From positions 2,146,420-2,210,419 of the forward strand of contig NZ_KI783301.1 of NCBI RefSeq assembly GCF_000510645.1: a DNA stretch of 64,000 bases, given 5' to 3'. This stretch comes from Thermicanus aegyptius DSM 12793 (lineage in GTDB: Bacteria; Bacillota; Bacilli; Thermicanales; Thermicanaceae). The notes beneath the pieces are model-generated. The model saw nothing but the letters and a program-made list of their open reading frames with translations, was not told where the DNA came from and searched no databases. The stretch's first letter is position 1; every line of letters begins with the position of its first letter. Shown here one piece after another: positions 1 through 7,818 of the stretch. A program made the translations under genes and the position numbers.

Positions 1-246
1 AAAGGCGATTCCCGCCTTTAGCAGAAATCGCCATTTTCAACACAATAAGGGTCTAAACTATCAGACCCGTTTTTACAAAAAAAAGTATGCGCATACCACC
101 GTGTTTGTGGTATTTCTATAATTCCTTCTCCCGGTGGTGGAAGAAGGAAAGGTTACACTATTATCCTCTCCCTGTGATGGGAGAAGAAGAATTAGAGCTC
201 AAACTACTGTAGTATTATTATAATCTTTCTCAACTTATATTGCAAG
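1..246 (-). promoter_or_regulatory. Repeated operon leader, copy L1 (promoter plus tandem hairpins and terminators)
   Basis: Read on the minus strand, a sigma-A promoter (TTGCAA at 240-245, 17-nt spacer, TATAAT at 217-222) is followed by two small hairpins built on a CTTCTCCC...GGGAG pattern (about 124-186). Then come an ACCAC/GTGGT hairpin, the palindrome GTATGCGCATAC (about 86-97), a GGGTCT...AGACCC hairpin (about 49-71) and a GGCGATT...AATCGCC hairpin ending in T residues at the left edge. The same order of elements recurs at 7.6, 20.9 and 27.4 kb. The operon it serves lies left of the window. The last two hairpins look like intrinsic terminators in the reading direction, so I infer attenuation or antitermination control; no regulator is identified. 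Confidence 0.75.
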
Positions 247-301
247 CTTTGTTATACAAACCAAAAGCCTCCGCCGATACTGGCGAAGGCTTAGCATATC
301 G

Positions 302-922
302 TTATATATTATCCAAAATTTGCTTAGCTTGATACAGGTCTTCTCTTTCTTTATTTATTTTCATTAACACTTCGAGGATGCGGCGAAGCGCTTCTTCTCG
401 CTCTTCGGGATGTTGGTAGAATGGGTTTTTGTGAAAATCTACAATCTCCACGGCACGATCAGCAATTTCGTAGATTTTCCACGGTATCGGCTTATGATAC
501 AGATTTGTTTCGACGATCCCTGAAGAACCGTCTACTTCCCAAATGCCAAGACCGGACACTCCTGTTACCAATGTATTGTATGCTCCTTCCCAGGTTGCAT
601 TTACGATGTGGATGTGAATGTCCTCTTCAATGCCTATATTGCCGATATATTGTACTTTTCCAACCCAATTTCCTGTTGGGGTGTAATGCGCTAAAATATC
701 TCCTGTTTTTATGGAAATTTCTCCTCTATACTTTAACAAATCTATTCTTTCTCCTTGATTAACCGAGATACTCGTTATAAATCTTGTGCTGAAAGGGAAC
801 CAATCGATAATTAATTCCCCTGTGTTCCCGAAATCAGCGAAGCCTTCCTGAATTTTTCTTATCGTTAGGATGTGTTTTTTAGGGGTAAAAAGGTTTAGGT
901 TTAAATTATAGCCCTTTATCAT
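302..922 (-). CDS. Hypothetical protein, 206 aa
   Basis: I do not recognise this protein. It is soluble, with no signal peptide or membrane segment, a beta-rich N-terminal two thirds and a helical, charged C-terminus. I take the ATG at 922. A TTG at 949 would give 215 aa, but that extension runs through a GC-rich hairpin (934-970) that separates a strong AAAGGAGG at about 973-980 from the ATG. With the hairpin folded, the ribosome binding site comes close to the start. It is the last gene of a minus-strand run that begins with the RtcB/MoxR genes; the L1 leader follows. Confidence 0.6.
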   Translation of the reverse strand: MIKGYNLNLNLFTPKKHILTIRKIQEGFADFGNTGELIIDWFPFSTRFITSISVNQGERIDLLKYRGEISIKTGDILAHYTPTGNWVGKVQYIGNIGIEEDIHIHIVNATWEGAYNTLVTGVSGLGIWEVDGSSGIVETNLYHKPIPWKIYEIADRAVEIVDFHKNPFYQHPEEREEALRRILEVLMKINKEREDLYQAKQILDNI

Positions 923-930
923 CAATATTG

Positions 931-980
931 TGCGGCGCGGTGACCCCAACCTCTTAGGGCTGGAGGCGCCTTTCCTCCTT
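931..980 (-). repeat. SD-hairpin-start element, related to the right end of the IsrB element
   Basis: On the minus strand AAAGGAGG is followed by a hairpin with stem GGCGC/GCGCC (arms about 966-970 and 934-938) and inner CCC/GGG pairs, and then the start region TTGATGA. The 3' arm shares the pattern GGGGTC-x-CC-x-GCGCC with the hairpin at the right end of the IsrB element (61363-61405) and with the ORF-less element at 30.6 kb. I infer a remnant or minimal copy of an IS605-superfamily end sitting at a start codon. Confidence 0.5.
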
Positions 981-1006
981 TCTTTTTTTTTGGTAGATAT
1001 ACTGTT

Positions 1007-1050
1007 CCAAGAGCCTCTACTTTAACTAGTGAGGCTCTTGGGATTTTTTT
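1007..1050. other. Strong intergenic inverted repeat
   Basis: CCAAGAGCCTC at 1007-1017 pairs perfectly with GAGGCTCTTGG at 1031-1041, and seven T residues follow on the plus strand. In the direction of the genes (minus) no T-tract follows, so it is more likely an intercistronic mRNA stem-loop than a terminator of the minus-strand operon. A similar hairpin preceded by the same kind of sequence occurs at 2681-2715. Confidence 0.55.
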
Positions 1051-1115
1051 GACCTCTAACACCTTTTTGATTGTTATAAGGCCTTTTATCCAGAAGATTT
1101 TTCACTGAATTGACC

Positions 1116-1418
1116 TTACCTGTTAATCTTTTTCTCGGCGGCTTCCAGCGCCTTTCTGTACCTGTTAACTTTGGAGCGAAAATAGCGTCTAACTTCGCCA
1201 AACGGTATCCATATTCCACGCTCCTCTATTTGCGCGTAGACCCTATTTAAAACGATTTCATATTTATCCTTCTGAGGAGGGTGCCCCAATTTTTGACCAA
1301 GACGTATATACTCGCTTCTTAAAAGTTCAGCAATCCAAACTTTCTGCCGTTCCTTCAGATGCGACCAGGTTTTGTTTGTTTGAAGCAGCCGTCCGTTAAC
1401 CCAAACGTGATTTTTCAT
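1116..1418 (-). CDS. Hypothetical small basic protein, 100 aa
   Basis: The protein is Lys/Arg rich and predicted helical, with many Trp and Tyr residues. It ends in a strongly basic helix (RYRKALEAAEKK) that could bind nucleic acid. The ATG at 1418 is preceded by TTGGAGGTAGATT, a good ribosome binding site. The gene lies 24 nt downstream of the RtcB gene in the same direction and is probably cotranscribed with it. I cannot assign a family. Confidence 0.6.
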   Translation of the reverse strand: MKNHVWVNGRLLQTNKTWSHLKERQKVWIAELLRSEYIRLGQKLGHPPQKDKYEIVLNRVYAQIEERGIWIPFGEVRRYFRSKVNRYRKALEAAEKKINR

Positions 1419-1442
1419 AATCTACCTCCAATAACTGTTAAA

Positions 1443-2630
1443 TTAATGCGCTTTAAAGTTATACAACGGTCGAATTACATCCACAATATCCAAAGTATCT
1501 TTCGTGTTGGCGATAATCTCCTCCATCGGCTTATAGGCAAATGGGGATTCATCAATCGTTGTCTCGCATACGGATGTGGAATAGATCCCCTTCATCGCCT
1601 CTTGGAATTCTTGCAATGAAATTTTCTCCCTGCTGGCGGAACGGCTAAATAGCCGTCCTGCTCCGTGTGGGGCGGAATAATTCCAGTCCGGATTCCCTTT
1701 TCCGATGGCGATAAGGCTTCCGTCACGCATGTTCATCGGGATAATCACTTTTTCCCCTTTTCTTGCGGAAATGGCTCCCTTGCGAAGAATCATGTTTACT
1801 GTGTCAATATAGTTGTGGATGGTAGTGAATTCTTCAACAAGCGTTAATCCCATTGCTTTAATAATTTCATCCGCCATCGCTTTCCGGTTAATCTCCGCAT
1901 ACATCTGGGTAATTCTCATGTCGTGAATATAGTCCCGAAAGGATTCCCCCTCCAAATAGGCAAGCTCTTTATTGACTTTTGCAGGTTGCAATTTCTTAAG
2001 CTCCGTTTGAATCTCCTTTTCCCTACCTTGCGCCTTTAATTCTTGAATCAAGGTTTCTTTCTTATTTTTGAGATTCATGAGCTCCTTATATGCGACCTCC
2101 TGGTAGTATTCTGCCACTTGTTTCCCAAGGTAGCGGCTTCCGGAGTGAATCACCAAATACAGGTTTCCATCTTTATCTCGATTTAGTTCGATAAAGTGAT
2201 TCCCTCCCCCGAGCGTTCCCAAGCTTCGTTTTGCCCGATCCATATCGATATGACGCCTGCTCTTTAATCCTGCGAAATTGATGTGTTCTTCGTATGGGTG
2301 CGCTTTGTTGCGAATTTCATAGCCACTAGGGATTTTCTCGTGTACAATTCGGTCCAGTCGCTCCAGATCCACATCTTTCTCTTCCAATTTGCTTACATGC
2401 ATTCCGCACCCGATGTCTACACCAACCAGATTGGGAACAACCTTATCCTGGATGGTCATGGTGGTGCCGATCGTGCACCCTTTTCCGGCGTGTACGTCCG
2501 GCATAACTGCGATACTGGCACCTTTCGTGAATTCCTGGTTGCATAGCTCGATAAGTTGAGCCACTGCCTTCTCTTCGATTTGGTCTGCAAACACCTTGGC
2601 TTGATTATGTTTTCCCTGTAAAATTATCAT
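1443..2630 (-). CDS. rtcB: RtcB-family RNA ligase (tRNA-splicing/RNA-repair ligase), 395 aa
   Basis: RtcB joins RNA ends carrying a 2',3'-cyclic phosphate or 3'-phosphate to a 5'-OH, using GTP and Mn2+. The signature metal and GMP-binding motifs are all visible: VDIGCGM (Asp72, Cys75), LGTLGGGNHFIE (His145), HSGSR (His162), a TTIHNY motif (His272) and APHGAGR with the guanylylated His322. The length is typical of the shorter bacterial RtcB group. Residues about 180-225 form a charged helical insertion. A MoxR AAA+ protein and a VWA protein sit upstream in the same operon, a combination that suggests an RNA-repair module. A hammerhead ribozyme elsewhere in the window makes exactly the end chemistry this enzyme repairs. 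Confidence 0.95.
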   Translation of the reverse strand: MIILQGKHNQAKVFADQIEEKAVAQLIELCNQEFTKGASIAVMPDVHAGKGCTIGTTMTIQDKVVPNLVGVDIGCGMHVSKLEEKDVDLERLDRIVHEKIPSGYEIRNKAHPYEEHINFAGLKSRRHIDMDRAKRSLGTLGGGNHFIELNRDKDGNLYLVIHSGSRYLGKQVAEYYQEVAYKELMNLKNKKETLIQELKAQGREKEIQTELKKLQPAKVNKELAYLEGESFRDYIHDMRITQMYAEINRKAMADEIIKAMGLTLVEEFTTIHNYIDTVNMILRKGAISARKGEKVIIPMNMRDGSLIAIGKGNPDWNYSAPHGAGRLFSRSASREKISLQEFQEAMKGIYSTSVCETTIDESPFAYKPMEEIIANTKDTLDIVDVIRPLYNFKAH

Positions 2631-2680
2631 TTTAATCTCTCCTTTTTTTGAACTGTTATTTTGTTTTAAGAAATATAGTT

Positions 2681-2715
2681 CCAGGAACCCTTACCTTAAC
2701 AGGCAGGGCTCCTGG
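2681..2715. other. Intercistronic hairpin between VWA and rtcB genes
   Basis: CCAGGA at 2681-2686 pairs with TCCTGG at 2710-2715 and the arms continue inward with CCC/GGG pairs. No T-tract follows on the minus strand. The flanking sequence (ATATAGTTCC before it on the plus strand) resembles that of the hairpin at 1007-1050, so the two are probably duplicates with a processing or stabilising role. Confidence 0.5.
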
Positions 2716-2727
2716 TAAATTTAGATA

Positions 2728-4176
2728 TTAAATTTCGAATACTCGTAGAGCCTTTTCATCCAGAAGATCCTTCGCCACATCCACTTGATCGGAAATTCGC
2801 TCCATTTGTTTCGATATATTTTCTATTACATAATCTCTAATCAAAATGGAACGCATTTTAAATTCTTTCTTTTCTTTGGTCTTTAAGAATTCATTGATGA
2901 AATATTCGGATATGCCGGCTTCTCCATCGGTGATGAAAACGATATCTGCTTTATTAAAGCGGCTTTGGTTAATCGTTTCCATCGCCAGTCTAAGCGGCGC
3001 TTCAAAACTCGTGCCGCCAACAGGCTCGGAAGTTGCCATGTCCACAAGATCTTTTGCTGTCATCTTCCCTTTTTTGTAGATCGCAATGTTCGCTTTAGTG
3101 TTAAAGGGAATATAGGCGAAATCCCTGTGTTGTTTCCTTGCGATTGAGGCTAATGCAAGTGCAAAACCTTTCGCCTGCTCATCCGGATCGCCATCCATAC
3201 TGCTCGACTGATCCAAGCAAAGGATGATCGGGCCTTTCCCCGTTTTCTCTTTTCCTTTATTGTCGTAAATGAACGTCTGCCCCTCAGCAAATCGGCGAAG
3301 AAAATCTGTTCTTGCGTGTTTGTAATTCGCCAATTCCATCGGTAGAAGACGTTCCACTTCATTCCCGAGATTTACTCCGGATCTTTCTATTGCTTCTGTG
3401 TGCTTTGCTTTCTGTTTCTTCTGGGCAATTTTCTTAAATCGCCCCGCCCATTCCGCGACCTTTTTTATTTTCGGTTGCTTACTTAGTTTTTCAGCAACCG
3501 CAATCTGGTCACGCAACGGAATACGACTCAGTTCCGCTTCCTCATTGCCTGCATTTATTCCGCCAAAGAGAGATTTCAAATTTTCTTTTGCTTCTTTGGT
3601 TTCCTTAGCGGCGGAAGCAAAGGCGGACTGGAGGCTGGAGGGGTTGGACTGGATGGAATTCAAAATCGCTTTTCTTAACGCCTCCTCCAGTGATTCTATT
3701 TTTTTGTTTCTTTTATTTTTCCCGTCTTGGTCTTTTCTGCGGTTTTCTTCGTCTTGTTGTTTTTGATATGCTTTCTGAAAATTCTTCAACGCATTTTGGA
3801 TTTCTTGATTTCTTTCTTTCTCCTGATTGAACCATTCATACACTTTTTCGGTGTATTTTACGGTTCCGATTGCAGACGAAATGTCATCCAAACGCGTCGT
3901 CTTCCGTATATCATGAAACGATTCATCGTTCATGATCCGTTCAATGATATTTTTGTTCGTCTCTACCTCCGCATTCACTTCTTGCTTTAATTCCGGCCTC
4001 ATTTTATAAAGAGAGGCCCACACATCCCCCATCAGGGGGTAAAGCAGAATGCCGGGAATGCTTTCTTTGCCTAACTGCTGCAGCTTCGAAGACATATTGT
4101 AGATTTCCTCGAATCGACGCCGATCAAAAGCATCGGTATTTAAAACAGAAGTATCGGCATTCAAAATCGTTTTCAT
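2728..4176 (-). CDS. VWA-domain protein (ViaA/CoxE-like partner of MoxR ATPase), 482 aa
   Basis: The C-terminal third is a von Willebrand A domain with a MIDAS metal site: LDQSSSMDGDP (DxSxS) near residue 320, a GGTSFEAPL threonine motif, and FITDGEAG. The N-terminal part is helical and highly charged, as in ViaA-type proteins. The start is taken at 4176, where GGAGGTAAAAAAATG gives an excellent ribosome binding site; an upstream in-frame ATG at 4209 has none. VWA proteins of this type work with MoxR/RavA AAA+ ATPases, and one is encoded just upstream at 4577-5677. The adjacency to RtcB is the main clue to function, possibly RNA or RNP remodelling. The substrate is unknown. Confidence 0.85.
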   Translation of the reverse strand: MKTILNADTSVLNTDAFDRRRFEEIYNMSSKLQQLGKESIPGILLYPLMGDVWASLYKMRPELKQEVNAEVETNKNIIERIMNDESFHDIRKTTRLDDISSAIGTVKYTEKVYEWFNQEKERNQEIQNALKNFQKAYQKQQDEENRRKDQDGKNKRNKKIESLEEALRKAILNSIQSNPSSLQSAFASAAKETKEAKENLKSLFGGINAGNEEAELSRIPLRDQIAVAEKLSKQPKIKKVAEWAGRFKKIAQKKQKAKHTEAIERSGVNLGNEVERLLPMELANYKHARTDFLRRFAEGQTFIYDNKGKEKTGKGPIILCLDQSSSMDGDPDEQAKGFALALASIARKQHRDFAYIPFNTKANIAIYKKGKMTAKDLVDMATSEPVGGTSFEAPLRLAMETINQSRFNKADIVFITDGEAGISEYFINEFLKTKEKKEFKMRSILIRDYVIENISKQMERISDQVDVAKDLLDEKALRVFEI

Positions 4177-4209
4177 TTTTTTACCTCCTTTTTTTAAAAT
4201 TAAAATCAA

Positions 4210-4255
4210 GCCCCCGGCATTTTAGTCGGGGGCTAAAAAAAGGCGCAAACCGCCT
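4210..4255 (-). terminator. Terminator hairpin plus second hairpin after the 94-aa zinc protein gene
   Basis: On the minus strand AGGCG-GTTTG-CGCCT (4241-4255) is followed by a run of seven T residues, a good intrinsic terminator. A second hairpin with seven G-C rich pairs (4210-4233) follows just before the ribosome binding site of the VWA gene. Full termination would separate the MoxR gene from the VWA gene, so read-through or attenuation is likely. Confidence 0.65.
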
Positions 4256-4257
4256 CT

Positions 4258-4542
4258 TTAAGATTTTTTTACAATGAGCGCCAAAACTTCGAACGATTGA
4301 GGGTATACAGATCCGACTTGTTCCCATGCCCCGCAATGTGGACACTCAATCCAAAAATCCGGAATCACTTCTCCCTCGTCATTTGTCTGCAAATAATCCT
4401 CTTCTTTCCGCTCGTAACGAAATGGCTTTTCGCATTCAAAACAAATAAGAATATGCGGTTGATCGAATGACATGCCCATCCGGCCAACGAGCGCTCTTTC
4501 ATCGCGATGTAGAAGAAGCTGAATCGTTTCCTCCTTTATCAT
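4258..4542 (-). CDS. Small zinc-ribbon protein, 94 aa
   Basis: Two Cys pairs, CFEC near residue 35 and CPHC near residue 69, form a probable zinc ribbon. The rest has no recognisable domain. It lies between the MoxR ATPase and VWA genes, 34 nt after the former, with a GGAGGCGTGTTTC ribosome binding site. Its place inside the MoxR-VWA-RtcB run suggests an accessory subunit, but I see no direct evidence for a role. Confidence 0.7.
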   Translation of the reverse strand: MIKEETIQLLLHRDERALVGRMGMSFDQPHILICFECEKPFRYERKEEDYLQTNDEGEVIPDFWIECPHCGAWEQVGSVYPQSFEVLALIVKKS

Positions 4543-4576
4543 GAAACACGCCTCCTTTTTAAAAAAACATCTAAAA

Positions 4577-5677
4577 TTAAACCTCTAATACCTTGTCGAC
4601 CGCATCTTGTTGACTTCTTTTCACTTTATTTATTAAATCTGTGATCTCCTCCTTTTTATGGGGGTTCCCATTTAATATTTTCTTTGCCTCCTCCAATAGA
4701 TTTTTTAATTTCTCCGTGGTTTCTAGACCCAAATCCACATTTGGGTCGTCATAAAACCTTTGCATTATTTCATTCAACTCTGCATTCATTTCCTTGATAC
4801 GTCTGGTAACCGTATCAAAGGAATTTTTTTCGACAATCTCCATAGCAGTATTTCTCTGATCCGGAGATTCCCAGAGTACGTTCGCAAGGATAATGAGATC
4901 CTCACGAATAACCTCCGTTCTACCCTCCATATGAGCTTTGGCCTGCAGGAGAGAAAGAGACTGTTTAAAACGGCGATCAGAGGGGTGAATCCCTTCGTCA
5001 CCCAACTCCTTTTTTATCTCAAACAGGGTTTCGTAAATCTCCTCCCCTATCGAGACAAGAGAGCACAAGAATTGTTGCTCCTGGAGCTCGCTTAGGGATA
5101 TTTTTTCAGGCGAAAGAGGTTCCGATCCCTTAAGCATGGAAACGAAAGAATCCCTTTCTTTTACATACCCTACTTCGAACCGGAGCAGGAATCGGTCAAA
5201 CATCGCTTCCAGCCCCTCCCCTTCTTCGGGGTATTCGTTACTGGCTCCGATAAGGGAGATGAGCGGCGTTTTGATCGGGTATCCGTTGTTGTAAAAAAGC
5301 CGCTCGTTCATCAGAGTCAGAAGCGAGTTTAAAATAGCCGAGTTTGCCTTAAAGACTTCATCTACGAATCCCAGATGGGCTTCGGGAAGTTTGTTTGCCG
5401 TATTTCTTTTGTAAATACCTTGTTCCAGTTCCTTCAGAGAAACTGGACCAAATAGTTCTTCCGGGGTGGAGAAGCGGGTTAAAAGCCATTGAAAGTATTG
5501 AATCCCTTCAAAGGCTTTCGCCATTTCCATGACGATTGCGCTTTTACCGGTTCCCGCAGGCCCAATCAAAAGGACGTGCTGCCGGGCCAAAAGCCCGACA
5601 AGCAGCCCTTCTACAACGCTTTCCCTCTCAAAGAATTTTTGGGAGAGATAGTTTTTTAGATCAGCAATTTTTTGCAT
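4577..5677 (-). CDS. MoxR/RavA-type AAA+ ATPase, 366 aa
   Basis: The Walker A motif GPAGTGKS lies at residues 39-46. It is followed by the MoxR-typical FSTPEELFGPVSL segment, Walker B LGFVDEVFK, sensor-1 IGASNEYPE and a RFLLRFEV arginine-finger region. MoxR ATPases act as chaperone-like machines that insert cofactors or remodel complexes, usually with a VWA partner, and one is encoded two genes downstream. The C-terminal 80 residues are helical and coiled-coil-like. The start has a GGAGGTTAAAAAAATG site. Gene order MoxR, zinc ribbon, VWA, RtcB suggests a single functional unit. Confidence 0.9.
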   Translation of the reverse strand: MQKIADLKNYLSQKFFERESVVEGLLVGLLARQHVLLIGPAGTGKSAIVMEMAKAFEGIQYFQWLLTRFSTPEELFGPVSLKELEQGIYKRNTANKLPEAHLGFVDEVFKANSAILNSLLTLMNERLFYNNGYPIKTPLISLIGASNEYPEEGEGLEAMFDRFLLRFEVGYVKERDSFVSMLKGSEPLSPEKISLSELQEQQFLCSLVSIGEEIYETLFEIKKELGDEGIHPSDRRFKQSLSLLQAKAHMEGRTEVIREDLIILANVLWESPDQRNTAMEIVEKNSFDTVTRRIKEMNAELNEIMQRFYDDPNVDLGLETTEKLKNLLEEAKKILNGNPHKKEEITDLINKVKRSQQDAVDKVLEV

Positions 5678-5694
5678 TTTTTTAACCTCCTTTT

Positions 5695-5994
5695 TTATTC
5701 TTCATCAAACATGAAGGTGACTGACAACTCCCCTTCTTCTTCATGAAGGCGAACGAAAACCGGAAGCCTTTCTTCACCGATTCTTTGGAGAAATTGGGCA
5801 TGATCCTTTTTCTCATCAAAATTGACGAAGAAATTAAAAATCGTACCCATTACTCCTTTCCGATCCCCGCCAACACTTTCAAATAGCGTGCGGGTGAACG
5901 CAACGGGAACTTTGAAACCTGTTTCTTTGGCGTACCTCGTCACATCGACGAGGACACCGTCTTCAAGAGCCTGTTTTCGATGGATATAATCCAT
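5695..5994 (-). CDS. DUF6573-like small protein, 99 aa
   Basis: The N-terminal segment IHRKQALEDGVLVDVT followed by a region with VPVAFTRTLFE resembles a family of about 100-aa proteins common on plasmids and ICEs (DUF6573, from memory). Function is unknown. The start overlaps the end of the upstream HAD gene by about 30 nt, implying translational coupling, and it lies 17 nt before the MoxR gene. Confidence 0.65.
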   Translation of the reverse strand: MDYIHRKQALEDGVLVDVTRYAKETGFKVPVAFTRTLFESVGGDRKGVMGTIFNFFVNFDEKKDHAQFLQRIGEERLPVFVRLHEEEGELSVTFMFDEE

Positions 5995-6472
5995 GAATCG
6001 CCCCTCCTGTCTTTAATCGATTTCCCTTTACGTTCCGGTTGTATGGCCAATCCGGTATGAAAATTTCCAGATTGCGCTTTACAGAACGTAAGGAGGTTAT
6101 TTCATGAGGGCTATCCTCGATGGCACCCCATACACCGGTTAAACCGCGGACGACTTCCCCCTTCGGTTTCCCTTCGGTGTGAAGTATGGGAGCGTCTGGC
6201 AGCCCGTGTTTATAAAGCCAAATTTCCGTTGCCCAGCGAGTGTGTTCGGGTCTGGCGGTCAGATATATAATATCGTTCCTGAACCCATACATCGCCAGAA
6301 CAAAGGAAACAACAGGGAGGATCGGTTCCGCATTAAGAAAGATCCTCCCGTCGTTCCAAACTTCTTCGGGAACCGGGGCCGGGTATGATCCCGTGTCGAT
6401 CCCCATTTTTTTAAGCTGGCCGTTGGTATCGGCCAGCGTATTATCTAAGTCTACAAGGAGTATTTTCTTCAT
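5963..6472 (-). CDS. HAD-superfamily phosphatase (5'-nucleotidase-like), 169 aa
   Basis: HAD motif I is VDLDNTLAD (nucleophile and acid/base Asp) at the N-terminus, motif II is YLTARPE and motif III/IV is AIEDSPHE. The fold matches the small magnesium-dependent phosphatases, such as deoxyribonucleotidase-like proteins carried by phages and plasmids. I chose the ATG at 6472 with AAGGAG nine nt upstream; a TTG two codons earlier has poorer spacing. The substrate is not predictable. The next gene overlaps its end. Confidence 0.8.
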   Translation of the reverse strand: MKKILLVDLDNTLADTNGQLKKMGIDTGSYPAPVPEEVWNDGRIFLNAEPILPVVSFVLAMYGFRNDIIYLTARPEHTRWATEIWLYKHGLPDAPILHTEGKPKGEVVRGLTGVWGAIEDSPHEITSLRSVKRNLEIFIPDWPYNRNVKGNRLKTGGAIHGLYPSKTGS

Positions 6473-6485
6473 TTTCAACTACTCC

Positions 6486-7370
6486 TTATAGGCGATTTAA
6501 AAGTTCGGCTACATGGTTTTTTAAACTATCCACGTAACCGTCCAGCATGGCAACATCACCTGTTACCAAGCTTTTATATTCTTTATAATCACCGATGACG
6601 CGCCTTGCGTCCTCGATGATTGCTTTTAGTTCTCCCTTTCGAACCTCTCCTTCTATGCCAGTGCGGCATTGGTAAAGGAGGTTCTCGATGTGTTCTCGGA
6701 GCTTTTTACTCACCATACCGCGGTTCTCTGCGGTATTGATGAGGGGGACTTTGAAACCTTCTCCTTTATCTAGTGAGTTCAAAAAACTCACCAGCTTAAA
6801 AAGAGTGTCGGTATGGCTGGCTGGGATGAAGTAGACCCCTCCCGTGGGGCGGACGGGCGTTGCGGCCATCGATTTGATGATGTTTGCAACCATAACCCGA
6901 ACCGCTTGAGCGGGGTAGGTCGTCCGATAGATGTTGAACAACCTCTCCGCCTCTTTTGCTAAGACTTCCGTTTCTTGGCTTGTTGCGGAGAAGGAAAAAT
7001 GATTGATTTCCTTTTCCAGAAACATCGTGGCAGCAGCGGGATCGTACCAAAGGCGTTTTCCTTGCTGATCAACCTCTTCTACCACAATGTTCCTCTGGAT
7101 CATTGTCTTGTCAGCATAAACTTCCCGAACAAGGAAGTTTCTTTGACCATTTTCGATTTTTTTGGAGCTTTCAACCTCCTTCGTGGCCCGCCGAAACGCG
7201 TCGCTCGGGCGGATTTCGTTCGGGAGGTACTTCTCCTCAAGACCGGCGTTAATAAGTTTTTGCCGGAGCGCTTCTCGGGAGACAGTGTGTTCTCCGATCG
7301 AATACCACGTCAAATAACCAATTACATCCGTTTCGGGGGTTTGAACCGCGGCTAGATTTTCCAGTTTCAT
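6486..7370 (-). CDS. Plasmid/phage hypothetical protein (DUF6744-like), 294 aa
   Basis: The middle contains PTGGVYFIPASH, and the C-terminus is a long helical region. The pattern resembles proteins of the DUF6744 type found on plasmids and phages of Bacillota, but this is from memory and not certain. There are no membrane segments. Its ATG overlaps the stop of the upstream 58-aa gene (ATGA), so the two are translationally coupled. It is the first large gene of the operon after leader L2. Confidence 0.55.
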   Translation of the reverse strand: MKLENLAAVQTPETDVIGYLTWYSIGEHTVSREALRQKLINAGLEEKYLPNEIRPSDAFRRATKEVESSKKIENGQRNFLVREVYADKTMIQRNIVVEEVDQQGKRLWYDPAAATMFLEKEINHFSFSATSQETEVLAKEAERLFNIYRTTYPAQAVRVMVANIIKSMAATPVRPTGGVYFIPASHTDTLFKLVSFLNSLDKGEGFKVPLINTAENRGMVSKKLREHIENLLYQCRTGIEGEVRKGELKAIIEDARRVIGDYKEYKSLVTGDVAMLDGYVDSLKNHVAELLNRL

Positions 7371-7543
7371 TTTTCCACCCCCGCAATCTTATACGAGATA
7401 CCCAAAAGCGAGAATAGACATTCGTTGGAACAGAACCAACTTTTCCCGATGCTTGGGTATTCGTACCCAGATAAAATTTCTTTGCCGCAATTCAAGCATT
7501 TGCCGATTACTTGAATAGCGACTGAATGCTTCTTGTCTTTCAT
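7367..7543 (-). CDS. Small CxxC protein, 58 aa
   Basis: This short gene reads MKDKKHSVAIQVIGKC and continues with CLNCGKEI and a later WFCSNEC, giving four cysteines spaced like a zinc-binding (MYND/treble-clef-like) finger. The start ATG is preceded by AAAAGGAGGAAGAAAAAAA. The stop overlaps the start of the 294-aa gene by four nt. It is the first gene behind leader L2. Confidence 0.7.
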   Translation of the reverse strand: MKDKKHSVAIQVIGKCLNCGKEILSGYEYPSIGKSWFCSNECLFSLLGISYKIAGVEK

Positions 7544-7574
7544 TTTTTTTCTTCCTCCTTTTTTCTTTTTTTTA

Positions 7575-7807
7575 AAAATAAAAAAGGCGATCCCTGCTTT
7601 TAGCAGAAATCGCCATTTTTAACATAATTAGGGCCTGAACAATCAGGCCCGTTTTTAACAAAAGGTATGCGCATACCACCATTAAGGTGGCACTTTTTAT
7701 TCCCTCTCCCTGTAGTGGAAGATGGAATTTACAACAAAACATGTGTTTTTTTCTTCCGGAGCGGAAGAAAAAGAAAAGATTATAATGCTTTGATTTAATT
7801 ATATATT
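7575..7807 (-). promoter_or_regulatory. Repeated operon leader, copy L2
   Basis: Same architecture as L1, read on the minus strand: a TATAAT -10 box at 7779-7784 (no clear -35), a TTCTTCCGctcCGGAAGAA hairpin, a CTTCCACTACAGGGAG hairpin, the palindrome GGTATGCGCATACC, a GGGCCTG...CAGGCCC hairpin, and a GGCGATTTCTGCT/AGCAGGGATCGCC terminator hairpin followed by a T-run. It precedes the operon that runs from the 58-aa zinc protein to RtcB. Confidence 0.75.
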
Positions 7808-7818
7808 AGATGTTAAAT

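Noticed and set aside
86-97. TATGCGCATA palindrome considered as a stand-alone repressor operator
   Set aside because: It lies downstream of the promoter inside the transcribed leader in every copy and is part of a hairpin series, so an RNA role is more likely; DNA binding is not excluded.
421-762. Plus-strand open frame opposite the 206-aa gene
   Set aside because: Cysteine/leucine-rich shadow translation with no ribosome binding site; the minus-strand gene has normal composition.
1022-1219. Open frame overlapping the end of the 100-aa gene on the same strand
   Set aside because: It runs through the perfect inverted repeat at 1007-1041 and lacks a ribosome binding site.
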